64,000 nucleotides of DNA, taken from positions 1-64,000 of the forward strand of contig NZ_JAUHPV010000005.1 of the NCBI RefSeq assembly GCF_030418315.1, in the 5' to 3' direction. The position numbers and the translations under genes are program-made. Under the pieces are notes generated by a model. It was not told the DNA's origin, made no database searches, and worked only from the letters and a program-made list of their open reading frames with translations. This document shows, in pieces, positions 22,114-32,777 of the stretch (position 1 is its first letter; each line of letters opens with the position of its first letter). Source of the stretch: Demequina zhanjiangensis. GTDB taxonomy: Bacteria > Actinomycetota > Actinomycetes > Actinomycetales > Demequinaceae.

Positions 22114-23529
22114 CTACAGCGTGATCGTGCCCGTGGCGAGCGCGACCACGGCGACCACGGCGCCAGTGACGCTGCCGACGCACAGCGCCGCCTCCCACGG
22201 GGTGAAGACCCGCAGGCCGCGCTCTCGGCGGGCCCACACGTACAGCAGCGAGGCGGGTGCGTAGACGAGCAGCGCGAGGAGCAGATACTTCATGCCCGCG
22301 GCGTAGACGAGGTAGGCGGTGTAGACGACTGCGATCGACGCGATCGCCACAGCGCCCGACCAGCGGCGCGGTCCGAGCGCCTCCTTCAGCCCGAAGCCGG
22401 CGGTGAGCAGGTAGGGGAGCAGCGCGAGCGCGCTCGTGAGCTCGAGCGAGAAGTCGAAGGCGCTCGCGGAGAAGTGCGTGACGATGAGGAACGCCTGGGT
22501 CGCGACCGAGGTGGCGGTGAGCGCGGCGATCGGGACCCCGTGGCGGTTCATGCGGGTCAGGAAGCGGGGCGCGTCCTCCTGGGTCGCCGCCTCGAAGAGC
22601 ACCTCGGCGGCGAGCAGACACCACGCGAGGTACGCGCCCAGGACGGAGATTCCGAGGCCGATCCCGATGAACCACGAGCCCCACGGGCCGACGACGGCCT
22701 CCAGCACACCCGCCACGGAGGGCTGCCGCAGGCCGGCGAGCTCCTCGCGTGGCATGACGCCGTAGCCGAGCATCGTGACGGCGACGAAGAGGGCGAGCAC
22801 GGAGAGGAAGCCGACGACGGTGGCGCGCCCCACATCCTCGCGTCGCCGCGCGTAGCGGGAGTAGACGCTGGCGCCTTCGACGCCCAGGAACACGAACACG
22901 GTGACGAGCATGGTGGCGCGCACCTGCTCGGCCACCGGGCCGAGGACGGTGGTGTCACCGCGCAGGTTCTCCAGGAAGACGTCCCAGGAGAAGCCACCGA
23001 CGGCGACGATCGCGAGGAAGAGCACGAGCGGCACGATCTTCGCGACCGTGGTGATCGCGTTCAGGAGCGCCGCCTGGGAGACCCCTCGCGCGATCACGAG
23101 GTGGAACAGCCACAGTCCGACGGTGCCGAACAGGAACGCCCACCCTGTGTCGCCCTCGCCGAGCCCTGGGACGACGGCGCCGAGCGTCGAGGACAGCAGG
23201 ACCCAGTAGGTGACGTTCGCGATGCAGGCGGACGCCCAGTACCCGAACGCGGAGAAGAACCCCACGTAGCTGCCGAAACCTGCGCGCGCGTACGCGACGA
23301 TGCCTGAGTCGAGATCGGGGCGACGTACCGCGAGGCGCTGGAACACGAGCGCGAGCATGAGCATGCCGCCGCCCGCGACGGCCCACGCGATCGCTGCGCC
23401 CGCGACCCCGGCGGAGCCTGCGAACGAGGAGGGAAGCGAGAAGACGCCCGCGCCCACCATCGACCCGATCACCATCGAGGCGAGCACAGGCATCGGCCAC
23501 GTGCGCGCGGGAGCGTGCGTGGCGGTCAT
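22114..23529 (-). CDS. APC-family amino acid permease (arginine/ornithine-type)
   Basis: A 471-residue protein with about 12 transmembrane helices. The glycine-rich MVIGSMVGAGVFSLPS in helix 1 is the APC substrate/ion site, followed by YWASACIANVTYWVLL. It resembles the basic amino acid/polyamine antiporter group (ArcD-like), but the substrate cannot be proven. It lies on the same strand as the biotin ECF genes but is separated from them by about 80 bp. Confidence 0.88.
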   Translation of the reverse strand: MTATHAPARTWPMPVLASMVIGSMVGAGVFSLPSSFAGSAGVAGAAIAWAVAGGGMLMLALVFQRLAVRRPDLDSGIVAYARAGFGSYVGFFSAFGYWASACIANVTYWVLLSSTLGAVVPGLGEGDTGWAFLFGTVGLWLFHLVIARGVSQAALLNAITTVAKIVPLVLFLAIVAVGGFSWDVFLENLRGDTTVLGPVAEQVRATMLVTVFVFLGVEGASVYSRYARRREDVGRATVVGFLSVLALFVAVTMLGYGVMPREELAGLRQPSVAGVLEAVVGPWGSWFIGIGLGISVLGAYLAWCLLAAEVLFEAATQEDAPRFLTRMNRHGVPIAALTATSVATQAFLIVTHFSASAFDFSLELTSALALLPYLLTAGFGLKEALGPRRWSGAVAIASIAVVYTAYLVYAAGMKYLLLALLVYAPASLLYVWARRERGLRVFTPWEAALCVGSVTGAVVAVVALATGTITL

Positions 23530-23610
23530 GCGGCGAACCCCCTGAGTGGTCGCGACGTGTGGACGTCGAGCAGGGGTCCCGTCACTGGCGCAAGACCCCT
23601 GGGGATGACG

Positions 23611-24318
23611 CTAGCGCGCGGCGCGTCGCCGTGCCTTGCGGGACTCGAGAGCCCTGCGCGCTCGGCGGGACTTCGGGAGCTCGCTGTCGACCACCTCGTC
23701 CCTCTCCTCGACCACGCCGTCGGCGATGCCGCGCGCGTGGAGCGCCTGTCCCAGATCCACTGCGAAGCCGACGGTGCGCGTCGCGGCAGGGACGAGGATC
23801 GCGCGTGGTGAGCGCTCGACTCCGCGTGCCATCGCCGCCTGACGGGACTCGCCGAGGATCTGCACCATCTCCGGGATCAGGCGGATGAGCAGGGAGAACA
23901 TGAGCCCGATGGTCTCGTGCGGCACGAACCGGCGGAACGGACGCAGCACCCCGGACAGGAGGTCGAGCATCTCGGACATGGGCGTCGCAGTGGAGACGGC
24001 GAGCGCGAGGAACACCACGGTGAGCAGATCGGTCGCGATGTCCACGCCGAGCTGCCACTCGCCGCGCCACAGCTGATACCCGGCGGCCATGGCCGCGAAG
24101 AGAAAGGTCCAGAGGATCGCCTTGAGCGCGGTCCGCCACGGGGGGAGTGTGGACAGATACAGCGCGAGCGAGGCGGACGCGAACGCCACGCCGGTCGCCA
24201 TGTCCTGCACGAAGATCATGAGGACCGACACGAGGGCGAGCAGCAGCACCTTGAACCAGGCCGGAGCCAGGTGCATCGGTGTGCGCAGCGGCCGGTACGC
24301 GCCGAGGGTGGGGTTCAT
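23611..24318 (-). CDS. ECF transporter T component (BioN/CbiQ-like)
   Basis: A 235-residue membrane protein with about five helices and the two ARG-type coupling motifs of ECF T components (ESRQAAMARGVERS and ALHARGI) near the C-terminal third. It links the substrate-binding BioY to the ATPase of a biotin importer. It overlaps the ATPase gene by four bases in a three-gene set. Confidence 0.92.
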   Translation of the reverse strand: MNPTLGAYRPLRTPMHLAPAWFKVLLLALVSVLMIFVQDMATGVAFASASLALYLSTLPPWRTALKAILWTFLFAAMAAGYQLWRGEWQLGVDIATDLLTVVFLALAVSTATPMSEMLDLLSGVLRPFRRFVPHETIGLMFSLLIRLIPEMVQILGESRQAAMARGVERSPRAILVPAATRTVGFAVDLGQALHARGIADGVVEERDEVVDSELPKSRRARRALESRKARRRAAR

Positions 24319-25022
24319 ACGCGCTGGGTCTGCTCGGGCCGGCCGAAGATCAGGTCGCGGTAGAACTGCACCGCATCGCCGGGTGCACCGTCGAACACGA
24401 CCTTGCCGGAGTCGATCACGAGCGTCCGCTCGGCACGCATCGCGCTGTCAAGGTCGTGAGTGACCTCGATCAGCTGCACGGGCAGGGAGCGGAGCAGCGC
24501 GCCCACGTGGCCGCGCCACTTGAGGTCGAGCAGCGTCGTCGGCTCGTCGGCCACGATGATCTTGGGCGCGACGGCGAGCACGCCCGCGAGGGCGAGCAGC
24601 TGGCGCTGGCCACCCGAGAGGGCGCTGACCGCGACGTCGGCACGGTCGGCGAGCCCGAGTGACTCGAGAGCCTCGAGCGCGGCGCGCATGCGTGCGTCCT
24701 TGCCCTTGACCGTGCGGCGCAGGGAGAGCATCACGTCCTCGGCTGCGGTGGGCATGATGAGCTGCGCCGACGGGTCGGTGAACAGGAAGCCCACCATGCG
24801 TCGGACCTCGCGGCCGTGCTTGCGGGTGGTCTTGCCCTCGACCGTGACGGTGCCCTCGGTGGGCATCACGAGCCCGTTGATGAGCCGTGCCAGGGTCGAC
24901 TTGCCCGAGCCGTTCGCGCCGATCACCGAGATGTGGCGCTCGCTGAGCGTCAGGGTGGTCGGCTCCAGGATGGTGACGCCCGAGTCGGGCGCGACGACAG
25001 CCGCGTCCTCGAAAACGATCAT
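24315..25022 (-). CDS. ECF transporter ATPase (BioM-like)
   Basis: A 235-residue ABC ATPase with Walker A GANGSGKSTLARL, signature LSGGQRQLLALAG and Walker B IIVADEPTTLLDL. Powers the biotin ECF importer. Only one ATPase gene is present, as in BioMNY systems that use a homodimer. About 10 bases separate it from bioY. Confidence 0.93.
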   Translation of the reverse strand: MIVFEDAAVVAPDSGVTILEPTTLTLSERHISVIGANGSGKSTLARLINGLVMPTEGTVTVEGKTTRKHGREVRRMVGFLFTDPSAQLIMPTAAEDVMLSLRRTVKGKDARMRAALEALESLGLADRADVAVSALSGGQRQLLALAGVLAVAPKIIVADEPTTLLDLKWRGHVGALLRSLPVQLIEVTHDLDSAMRAERTLVIDSGKVVFDGAPGDAVQFYRDLIFGRPEQTQRV

Positions 25023-25031
25023 GCGAACAGA

Positions 25032-25640
25032 CTAGGCGGTCGTGGCGCGGCTCGTGGCCGCCTCCCGACGCTCTGTGGCAGGAAGGATGCCCGGGTAGGC
25101 GCGGTGGACGGCCCAGGCGGTGCCGGCCGCGGCGACCACCTTGATCACGTCGCCGGGCACGAACGGCAGTGCGACGGCGAGCGTGGCGGGGAGGTCGAAG
25201 CCCAGACGGATCGCGAACCAGGTCCAGCCGATCACGTTGAGCACCACGAGGGAGCCGAGCCCGCAGGCGAGGAGCAGCCAGCCCAGGTTGAGGCGGCCGC
25301 GGCGGCGCACCGCCCGCACGATCCACCCGGTCACGAAGGCCGCGGGGATGAACGCCGCGAGGAAGCCTCCAGTGGGTCCGGCCCACACCGACGGCCCGCC
25401 GACGTGCCCCGCGAAGATCGGGGCGCCCGCGGTGCCGACCACCAGGTAGAGGAGCACGGCCGAGGCGCCACGCCACGGTCCGAGCACCGCGCCTGCGAGG
25501 ATGACGGCGAACGTCTGCAGGGTGATCGGGACGCCGCCGGCAAGCGACACGGCGGGGATCAGGGTCGACGCGGCGACCAGGGCCGCGAACACGGACACGA
25601 GGGCCACGTTGGGGCCCGTGAAATGCTTGTGCAGAGCCAT
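25032..25640 (-). CDS. bioY: Biotin transporter S component BioY
   Basis: A 202-residue, six-helix substrate-binding protein. BioY features are PITLQTFAVILAGAVLGPWRG and the glycine-rich GPTGGFLAAFIPAAF. It binds biotin and docks with the T component and ATPase encoded next. GGGAG precedes the ATG at 25640. An inverted repeat lies 34 bases upstream. Confidence 0.94.
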   Translation of the reverse strand: MALHKHFTGPNVALVSVFAALVAASTLIPAVSLAGGVPITLQTFAVILAGAVLGPWRGASAVLLYLVVGTAGAPIFAGHVGGPSVWAGPTGGFLAAFIPAAFVTGWIVRAVRRRGRLNLGWLLLACGLGSLVVLNVIGWTWFAIRLGFDLPATLAVALPFVPGDVIKVVAAAGTAWAVHRAYPGILPATERREAATSRATTA

Positions 25641-25673
25641 CGTTACTCCCGGGGATAATGGTTGGCGGCCACT

Positions 25674-25688
25674 TTATCGTTGCGACAA
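25674..25688. promoter_or_regulatory. Inverted repeat upstream of bioY
   Basis: TTATCG-TTG-CGACAA is a 6+3+6 imperfect palindrome (one mismatch), 34 bp upstream of bioY and 114 bp upstream of the divergent ABC-F gene. It could be an operator for either gene. No known biotin-regulator consensus matches well. Confidence 0.3.
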
Positions 25689-25801
25689 AGGATCGCGACG
25701 TGAATCAGGCAGACCGGGCGGATCGTTGTGGGATTCGCACAAATCCTCACCCGGATCATCCGTCGGCACCATGACCAGCCACCTCAAGGAGTGCATCGCC
25801 A

Positions 25802-27400
<1,599 letters not shown>

Positions 27401-27403
27401 CCC

Positions 27404-27420
27404 GCCGAAGGGGCTTCGGC
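27404..27420. terminator. Hairpin between ABC-F gene and unknown gene
   Basis: Perfect stem GCCGAAG / CTTCGGC with GGG loop, directly after the ABC-F stop and 17 bp before the converging gene's end. Confidence 0.55.
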
Positions 27421-27436
27421 CTCGGGGCGACGGGGG

Positions 27437-27973
27437 TCATCGCGCCATCGCCGCATCGACGAAGCGGTCCGGCGCGCCGTACAGGTCGAACGAGACGAGG
27501 ATCCTGCTGCCAAGGCGCTCGAGCCAGTCGCCCGACACGGGCAGCACCGTGACTGAGCACACCGAGCCTTCTCCCGCGCACGCGAGGGCCTCCCACAGGC
27601 ACCAGCCGGGGTCCGCGCGAGGGCCCTCCTCGGACAGTGCGCGGAGCTCCTCCCGGCGCGCGGCGATCCATCGCGTCATCGTGGAATGGCCGGGCGCTTC
27701 TCGGTCCACGCCGAGCGCCGTCAACTCGACGGGGGAGACCTGCGGGATCTGCAGGGGAGAGCCCCACCGCTCGACGAGCGCACGCTCCCACAGGCGGGCA
27801 AGGAGCGTTCCGGAGCGTTCACGCTGCTCGTCGGCATCAGCCGTGAGCGGGACCTCGGGTGCGCACGGGGGCACGTCCCAGCCGTAGGGGAGCCCCCACG
27901 CGTCGCGGCGATGCAGGAGGCGCACGAGCGTCTCGTCCACGTCCACTGCGATGCTGAAATCGTCCTGGCGCAT
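27437..27973 (-). CDS. Hypothetical protein (unrecognised)
   Basis: A 178-residue protein starting MRQDDFSIAVDVDETLV, with GAGGGGA well placed before the ATG at 27973. A longer reading to 28054 exists but has poor upstream support. The protein has several Trp and Cys residues (GWCLWEALACAG, GSVCSVTV) and no signal peptide or membrane helix. I do not recognise a domain; a short DVDET resembles a HAD start but no further HAD motifs follow. It faces the ABC-F gene and is followed upstream by SURF1 on the same strand. Confidence 0.68.
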   Translation of the reverse strand: MRQDDFSIAVDVDETLVRLLHRRDAWGLPYGWDVPPCAPEVPLTADADEQRERSGTLLARLWERALVERWGSPLQIPQVSPVELTALGVDREAPGHSTMTRWIAARREELRALSEEGPRADPGWCLWEALACAGEGSVCSVTVLPVSGDWLERLGSRILVSFDLYGAPDRFVDAAMAR

Positions 27974-28075
27974 CGTCGCGTCCCCTCGCCAGACGGCCGC
28001 CGGGGTGCTGGCCGTCCTGGTTCGAGACTGGCACGTCGCGGCGTCCCGGTCCACCGTTCAAGGTGACACGAAGGG

Positions 28076-28930
28076 CTAGAGGGCGTCCTCGATCTCCTCG
28101 TCGGACGGCCCGCGTCGGCGCTTCGCACGGGGCTGGCGCTCGCGGGCGGGCGCTGCTGCCGGGTCCCTCTTGAGCTCCAGGTCGCGCTTGGTGAGCAGCC
28201 ACGCGCCGACGGGGACAAGCAGCGCGAACGCCCACCACTGCCACGCGTAGCTGAGGTGGGGCCCGAGCGAGAGCGTCGGCAGGGGGACCTCGGTGAGCGG
28301 ACCATCGGCGTCGCACAGCTCGCCGCACGGCGCGTCGAGAGCGACGTATCCGGCGACGATGACGTCGGAGTCGGGGTCGCGCACCTGTGCCGGCGTGATG
28401 CGGGTCGCGCCGGAATCCCTCCGGCCATCGTCGTCCTCGAAGCTGCGGAGCGTGCCGGAGACCGCGAGCGTCTCGTCCGGAAGGGAAGCCACGACGTCGT
28501 CCACGGTCGTGCCGCTCTCGACAGGCGCCCACCCGAGATTCACGAGCACGGCGGCGCCATCGGCCAGGTGCATCCACGCGAGGTACTGGTAGGCCGCGGT
28601 CGAGTCGACCGGGCGATTCCTCAGCGGGACGACGCTTTCGGTGTCGACGACTCCGGCGACCGTCACGGTGCGCCACTCAGCTCCTTCGGGCAGAGCGTCC
28701 GAGCCGGGCGATGCCACCTCCTCGACGGCGGCGACCGGCTCCTGCTGCGCGAGGTCGTAGTCCTCCATCGCCTGCGCTCGCGTCTCGTAGCGTCCGTACT
28801 GCCACCGGCCCGCGACCACGCACAGGGCCGACATCACCAGCACGATCAGCACGGTGATCGCCAAGCGGCCCCAGCCGATCTCACGGGCGGTGCGCAGGGC
28901 GCGCGTGCCAGGGGAGTCGGGGGAGCTCAC
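28076..28930 (-). CDS. SURF1 family cytochrome oxidase assembly protein
   Basis: A 284-residue protein of SURF1 type, one transmembrane helix near each end (LAITVLIVLVMSALCVVAGRW at about 25-45, and HLSYAWQWWAFALLVPVG late) with an extracytoplasmic domain between. GRWQYGRYETR and VLVNLGWAP are family features. SURF1 aids heme A insertion into cytochrome aa3 oxidase, which fits the ctaA gene at 12.1 kb. The C-terminus carries a basic RAKRRRGPSDEEIE tail. Confidence 0.92.
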   Translation of the reverse strand: MSSPDSPGTRALRTAREIGWGRLAITVLIVLVMSALCVVAGRWQYGRYETRAQAMEDYDLAQQEPVAAVEEVASPGSDALPEGAEWRTVTVAGVVDTESVVPLRNRPVDSTAAYQYLAWMHLADGAAVLVNLGWAPVESGTTVDDVVASLPDETLAVSGTLRSFEDDDGRRDSGATRITPAQVRDPDSDVIVAGYVALDAPCGELCDADGPLTEVPLPTLSLGPHLSYAWQWWAFALLVPVGAWLLTKRDLELKRDPAAAPARERQPRAKRRRGPSDEEIEDAL

Positions 28931-29073
28931 CCCCCGATGCTATTCCCCGGAGCGTCTGCCCCCTTGCCACAGCAGAGCGTCCGATGCTGTGTACGAGGAC
29001 GACAATCAGCGGGCGCCGACGCGCAGTGACCTCCACATCGTCCCTGGAGTGCGCACCGACTAGCGTGGGCGAC

Positions 29074-29778
29074 ATGACACGACACGTGGTGGTGACAGGA
29101 GCGAACCGCGGCATCGGCCGCGCCCTCGCAGAGGCGTTCGTCGCGAACGGGGACACCGTGAGCACGATCTACCGAGGCGGGGATCTTCCCGACGGGGTGA
29201 CCGGGGCGATCGCCGACGTCACCGACACCGACGCGGTGAACGCTGCCTTCGACGAGCTCGAGGCGAAGCACGGCCGCGTGCGCGTCCTCGTCGCGAACGC
29301 AGGCATCACGCGCGACGGGCTGCTCATGCGCATGAGCGACGACGACTTCCAGTCGGTGCTCGACGTCAACCTCACCGGCACCTTCCGGTGCGTGCGTCGG
29401 GCCGTCAACTCGATGATGCGCGAGCGCTTCGGCCGCATCGTGCTCATCGGCTCCGTCGTCGGCCTCATGGGCAACCCCGGCCAGGTCAACTACTCGGCCT
29501 CCAAGTCCGCGCTCGTCGGAATGGCCCGTTCGATCACCCGCGAGGTCGGCTCACGCGGCATCACCGCCAACGTGATCGCGCCCGGGTTCATCACCACCGA
29601 CATGACGGACGAGCTCCCCGAGGACACGAAGAAGCAGTACGAGGCGACGATCCCCGCCAAGCGCTTCGGCGCGACGGAGGACGTCGCTGCCGCCGCCGTG
29701 TATCTGGCCTCGGACGCGGCAGGCTACGTCTCCGGCGCGGTGCTGCCGGTCGACGGCGGCCTCGGCATGGGACACTGA
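29074..29778 (+). CDS. fabG: 3-oxoacyl-ACP reductase FabG
   Basis: A 234-residue short-chain dehydrogenase with the NADPH motif GANRGIG at the N-terminus, NAG in the core and the catalytic YSASK with Ser in the GSVVG segment. It reduces beta-ketoacyl-ACP in fatty acid synthesis. I chose ATG 29074 as start because residues before it do not fit the fold. fabI follows 79 bases later, the same order as mabA-inhA in mycobacteria. Confidence 0.92.
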   Translation: MTRHVVVTGANRGIGRALAEAFVANGDTVSTIYRGGDLPDGVTGAIADVTDTDAVNAAFDELEAKHGRVRVLVANAGITRDGLLMRMSDDDFQSVLDVNLTGTFRCVRRAVNSMMRERFGRIVLIGSVVGLMGNPGQVNYSASKSALVGMARSITREVGSRGITANVIAPGFITTDMTDELPEDTKKQYEATIPAKRFGATEDVAAAAVYLASDAAGYVSGAVLPVDGGLGMGH

Positions 29779-29789
29779 CCGACGGATTC

Positions 29790-29803
29790 CGGCCTTCGGG
29801 CCG
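29790..29803 (+). terminator. Short UUCG hairpin after fabG
   Basis: CGGCC-TTCG-GGCCG, a 5-bp stem with a stable tetraloop, 12 bases after the fabG stop. Could attenuate read-through into fabI rather than fully terminate. Confidence 0.35.
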
Positions 29804-29856
29804 ACGCGAGAGCCACGCCGTGCGGCGCTAGGCTCCCACCACAGGAGGGAATTGAG

Positions 29857-30624
29857 ATGGGCATGCTCGAAGGAAAGAACATCCTGGTCACCGGAGTGCT
29901 GACGGAGGGCTCGATCGCCTTCCACGTCGCACGTCTGTGCCAGGAGCAGGGCGCGACGGTGGTGCTGACCGGCGTCGGCCGCTCGCTCAAGATCACCCAG
30001 GCGATGGGCCGCCGCCTGCCCGTCGAGGCGCAGGTCGTGGAGCTCGACGTCACCAACGAGGAGCACGTGGCCGGCCTCGCCGACAAGGTGCGCGAGCTCG
30101 TGCCGCACCTCGACGGCGTCGTCCACTCCATCGGCTTCGCGCCGCAGTCCGTCATGGGCGGCAACTTCATGACCGGCGAGTGGGAGGACGTCTCCACCGC
30201 CGTGCAGATCTCCGCCTACTCGCTCAAGTCGCTCGCAGCCGCCACCGCGCCCCTCATGAAGGAGGGTGGCTCGATCGTCGGCCTCACCTTCGACGGACGC
30301 TTCGCATGGCCCGTGTACGACTGGATGGGCGTCGCGAAGGCCGCCTTCGAGGCCGTCTCGCGCTACGTCGCCCGCGACCTGGGCGTCGACGGCATCCGCT
30401 GCAACGTGGTCTCCGCCGGTCCCATCAAGACGACCGCCGCGAAGCACATCCCCGGATTCGACCAGATGGAGTCGAACTGGAACACGCGAGCCCCGCTCGG
30501 CTGGGACTCGAGCGACCCCGAGCCCGCAGCGAAGGCCGTGACCGCCCTGCTCTCCGACTGGTTCCCCGCCACGACCGGCGAGATGATCCACGTGGACGGC
30601 GGAGTGCACGCCATGGGACAGTAG
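29857..30624 (+). CDS. fabI: Enoyl-ACP reductase (InhA/FabI type)
   Basis: A 255-residue NADH-dependent enoyl-ACP reductase, last step of the fatty acid elongation cycle. It matches InhA closely in motif order: GVLTEGSIAFHVA at the N-terminus, SIGFAP, and the catalytic YDWMGVAK (Tyr-x6-Lys). GGAGGGAATTGAG precedes the ATG at 29857. This is the target class of isoniazid and triclosan; sensitivity cannot be read here. SixA-like gene starts 4 bases after its stop. Confidence 0.95.
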   Translation: MGMLEGKNILVTGVLTEGSIAFHVARLCQEQGATVVLTGVGRSLKITQAMGRRLPVEAQVVELDVTNEEHVAGLADKVRELVPHLDGVVHSIGFAPQSVMGGNFMTGEWEDVSTAVQISAYSLKSLAAATAPLMKEGGSIVGLTFDGRFAWPVYDWMGVAKAAFEAVSRYVARDLGVDGIRCNVVSAGPIKTTAAKHIPGFDQMESNWNTRAPLGWDSSDPEPAAKAVTALLSDWFPATTGEMIHVDGGVHAMGQ

Positions 30625-30628
30625 TCGC

Positions 30629-31135
30629 GTGCCCACACTGATCCTGGCTCGTCACGCGAAGGCCGAGGCTCCCGCCGCAGGCCTGAGCGACATGGACCGC
30701 GCTCTCGCCGTGATCGGACGCAAGGCGTCCGTGAACCTCGGCGAGGCGCTCGTGGAGGCGTCGCTGACGCCCGACGTCGCGCTCGTCTCGCCCGCGAACC
30801 GCACCCAGCAGACGTGGAAGCTCATGGCGACCGCGCTGCCCGAGTGCGAGACGCGCATCGTCGACGCGATCTATGAGACCCACGTTCCCGGACTGCTGCG
30901 CGAGCTGAACACGCTCGACGTGGACGGAGTCGTCGTGGTCGTCGGCCACGAGCCGACGTCCTCTGCCGCTGCCGCCTTCCTCTCGGGATCAGGCTCGGAC
31001 AAGACCGCGCTCCAGCGCGTCGCCCACGGCCTGCCCACCGGTACCGCGGCCGTGCTCGAGTTCGACTGCTCGTGGGCAGAGCTCGGGGCACGTACCGCGC
31101 GGCTCACGGCGATCGTCTCCGGTCGGGACCTCTGA
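30629..31135 (+). CDS. SixA-like phosphohistidine phosphatase
   Basis: A 168-residue histidine phosphatase-superfamily protein with the RHAKAEA motif at residues 8-14 (catalytic His) and VVVVGHEPTSS later (second His). GTG start at 30629. Members remove phosphate from phosphohistidines or small phosphoesters; the target is unknown. It is probably co-transcribed with fabI, with no evident metabolic link. Confidence 0.85.
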   Translation: MPTLILARHAKAEAPAAGLSDMDRALAVIGRKASVNLGEALVEASLTPDVALVSPANRTQQTWKLMATALPECETRIVDAIYETHVPGLLRELNTLDVDGVVVVVGHEPTSSAAAAFLSGSGSDKTALQRVAHGLPTGTAAVLEFDCSWAELGARTARLTAIVSGRDL

Positions 31136-31142
31136 CACCTCG

Positions 31143-32090
31143 ATGACCTCCGCGGCCTCCGTGGATCGCGAGGCGATCTGGACTGCGCTGCTTGCCATGC
31201 AGCGCGCCGCATGGGAGCAGGGCGTCGCCTCGCACGCTGCCCTCGACACCGGGCGCGTCGACCGGGCTCTTGCCATTGCTCGCGATGCTGTCGCGAGGCA
31301 GGACGCCGACGGGCAGCTCGGCGGCACTGGAGACGGCGGCCTGGTCAACTCGGGCGCCCTCTACGAGGCGGCACGCCTGCTGGGCGAGACCGACCCGGCG
31401 GCCTCCGAGGCGGCTGAGCGGCAGCGCTGGTGGCTGCTGCGGTGGTCGCCGCGCGACGACTGGGGCGTGCTGCACCACCTCCGCGGGTCCGAGGAGGTGT
31501 GGGCCGACTCGGTCTACATGGTCGTGCCCGCGCTGGTGGCTGCGGGCGACCTTCCGCCCGCCGACATGCAGTACCGCATGCACAAGGAGCAGCTCTGGAA
31601 CGGGGGCTCAGGGCTGTGGTCGCATCGGCTTGACATGGCGACGGGCACCCTGACGCGCCCCGAGCCGTGGGCGAGCGGCAACGGATGGGTCGCGGCCGGC
31701 CTGTCCCGTGCGCTCCACCATGGCGTCGCAGCCCAGGAGGTGCGTGAGCGTTGGCAGCGGGACCTGCGTGCGCTCCTGGACGCGTGCGCGGTCCACGTGA
31801 CCGAGGAGGGCCTGTTCCACGACATCCTCGACAACGCGAGCACCTTCACCGACGGCTGCGCGGGCCTGATGCTCGCGTACTCCGCGTTCACGGGCGTCGC
31901 TGACGGCTGGCTCGACGACGGGTACGCCATCTCGGCCGAGCGCTGGCTCTCCGCGGCGCTCGCGCAGGTCGACGGGCACGGGCTGGTCCATGGCGTGTGC
32001 GGCGCACCCGGCTTCGACTCACGGGGGACGTCGCCAGAGGCGCAGGCCTTCGCGCTCATGGCGCTCGCCGCGCACGATCGCCTCTCCTGA
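31143..32090 (+). CDS. GH88/GH105-type unsaturated glycan hydrolase
   Basis: A 315-residue alpha/alpha-barrel glycoside hydrolase of the unsaturated rhamnogalacturonyl/glucuronyl hydrolase type. WADSVYMVVPAL carries the likely catalytic Asp, and GGSGLWSHR and WASGNGWVAAGL are typical. No signal peptide, so it acts in the cytoplasm on imported 4,5-unsaturated uronic disaccharides. No lyase or sugar transporter lies beside it, so the substrate is uncertain. Confidence 0.85.
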   Translation: MTSAASVDREAIWTALLAMQRAAWEQGVASHAALDTGRVDRALAIARDAVARQDADGQLGGTGDGGLVNSGALYEAARLLGETDPAASEAAERQRWWLLRWSPRDDWGVLHHLRGSEEVWADSVYMVVPALVAAGDLPPADMQYRMHKEQLWNGGSGLWSHRLDMATGTLTRPEPWASGNGWVAAGLSRALHHGVAAQEVRERWQRDLRALLDACAVHVTEEGLFHDILDNASTFTDGCAGLMLAYSAFTGVADGWLDDGYAISAERWLSAALAQVDGHGLVHGVCGAPGFDSRGTSPEAQAFALMALAAHDRLS

Positions 32091-32122
32091 GCGGCGGAGG
32101 CTGAGAGACGCGGTCTGAGAGC

Positions 32123-32144
32123 GCTGTGGGCCTGTGCCCGCGGC
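32123..32144. terminator. Hairpin between GH105-type gene and serB
   Basis: A 9-bp stem (two G-U pairs) GCTGTGGGC / GCCCGCGGC with a CTGT loop, followed by TTCT, between converging genes. Confidence 0.45.
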
Positions 32145-32147
32145 TTC

Positions 32148-32777
32148 TCAGCGCAGGATGATCTCGAGAGCCTCGTCCAGGCGAGGGCCATTGAGCGCGA
32201 CGTCCGCCTGCTCCTGCACGATCGGCTTCGCATGCCAGGCGATGCCCAGCCCTGCGGCGCCCATCATGGCCAGATCGTTCGCGCCGTCGCCGATCGCGAC
32301 CGTGTCCTCGAGCGGGCAGCCGAGCTCAGCAGCGAACTCGCGCAGCGCGGACTCCTTCGCCTCACGATCGATCACAGGTCCCTGCGTGCGTCCCGTGAGC
32401 CGGCCGTCGACCACCTCGAGCGAGTTCGCGCGATAGCGGGAGATGCCGAGCCTCTCCGCGAGCGAGCCGACCACCTCGACGAAGCCGCCCGAGACGAGCG
32501 CGACCTCCCAGCCCGCTGCCTGCAGCCCGGAGACGAGCTCCGGCACGCCAGGCGTGTACTCGACCTCGGCGATCACCTCAGCGAAGACCGTGTCGGCGAC
32601 GCCCTCAAGCGTCGCGACGCGTTGCCGCAGCGACTCGCCGAAGTCGATCTCGCCGCGCATCGCCGACTCGGTGACGGCCGCGACCTCCTCGCGCGTTCCT
32701 GCGCGCTCGGCGATGAGCTCGATGACCTCCGCGGTGATGAGCGTCGAGTCGACGTCCATGACGCAGAGTCGCGTCAT
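32148..32777 (-). CDS. serB: Phosphoserine phosphatase
   Basis: A 209-residue HAD enzyme, last step of serine synthesis. Nucleophile motif [13 protein letters not shown] near the N-terminus, VALVSGGF in the middle and GDGANDLAM near the C-terminus bind substrate and Mg. It lacks the N-terminal ACT domains of some actinobacterial SerB proteins. Its start at 32777 overlaps the glgC stop by four bases. Confidence 0.93.
   Translation of the reverse strand: MTRLCVMDVDSTLITAEVIELIAERAGTREEVAAVTESAMRGEIDFGESLRQRVATLEGVADTVFAEVIAEVEYTPGVPELVSGLQAAGWEVALVSGGFVEVVGSLAERLGISRYRANSLEVVDGRLTGRTQGPVIDREAKESALREFAAELGCPLEDTVAIGDGANDLAMMGAAGLGIAWHAKPIVQEQADVALNGPRLDEALEIILR

Noticed and set aside
27974-28054. 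N-terminal extension of the unknown 27.4-kb gene
   Set aside because: The ATG at 27973 has a well-spaced GAGGGGA; the upstream residues look like translated leader.
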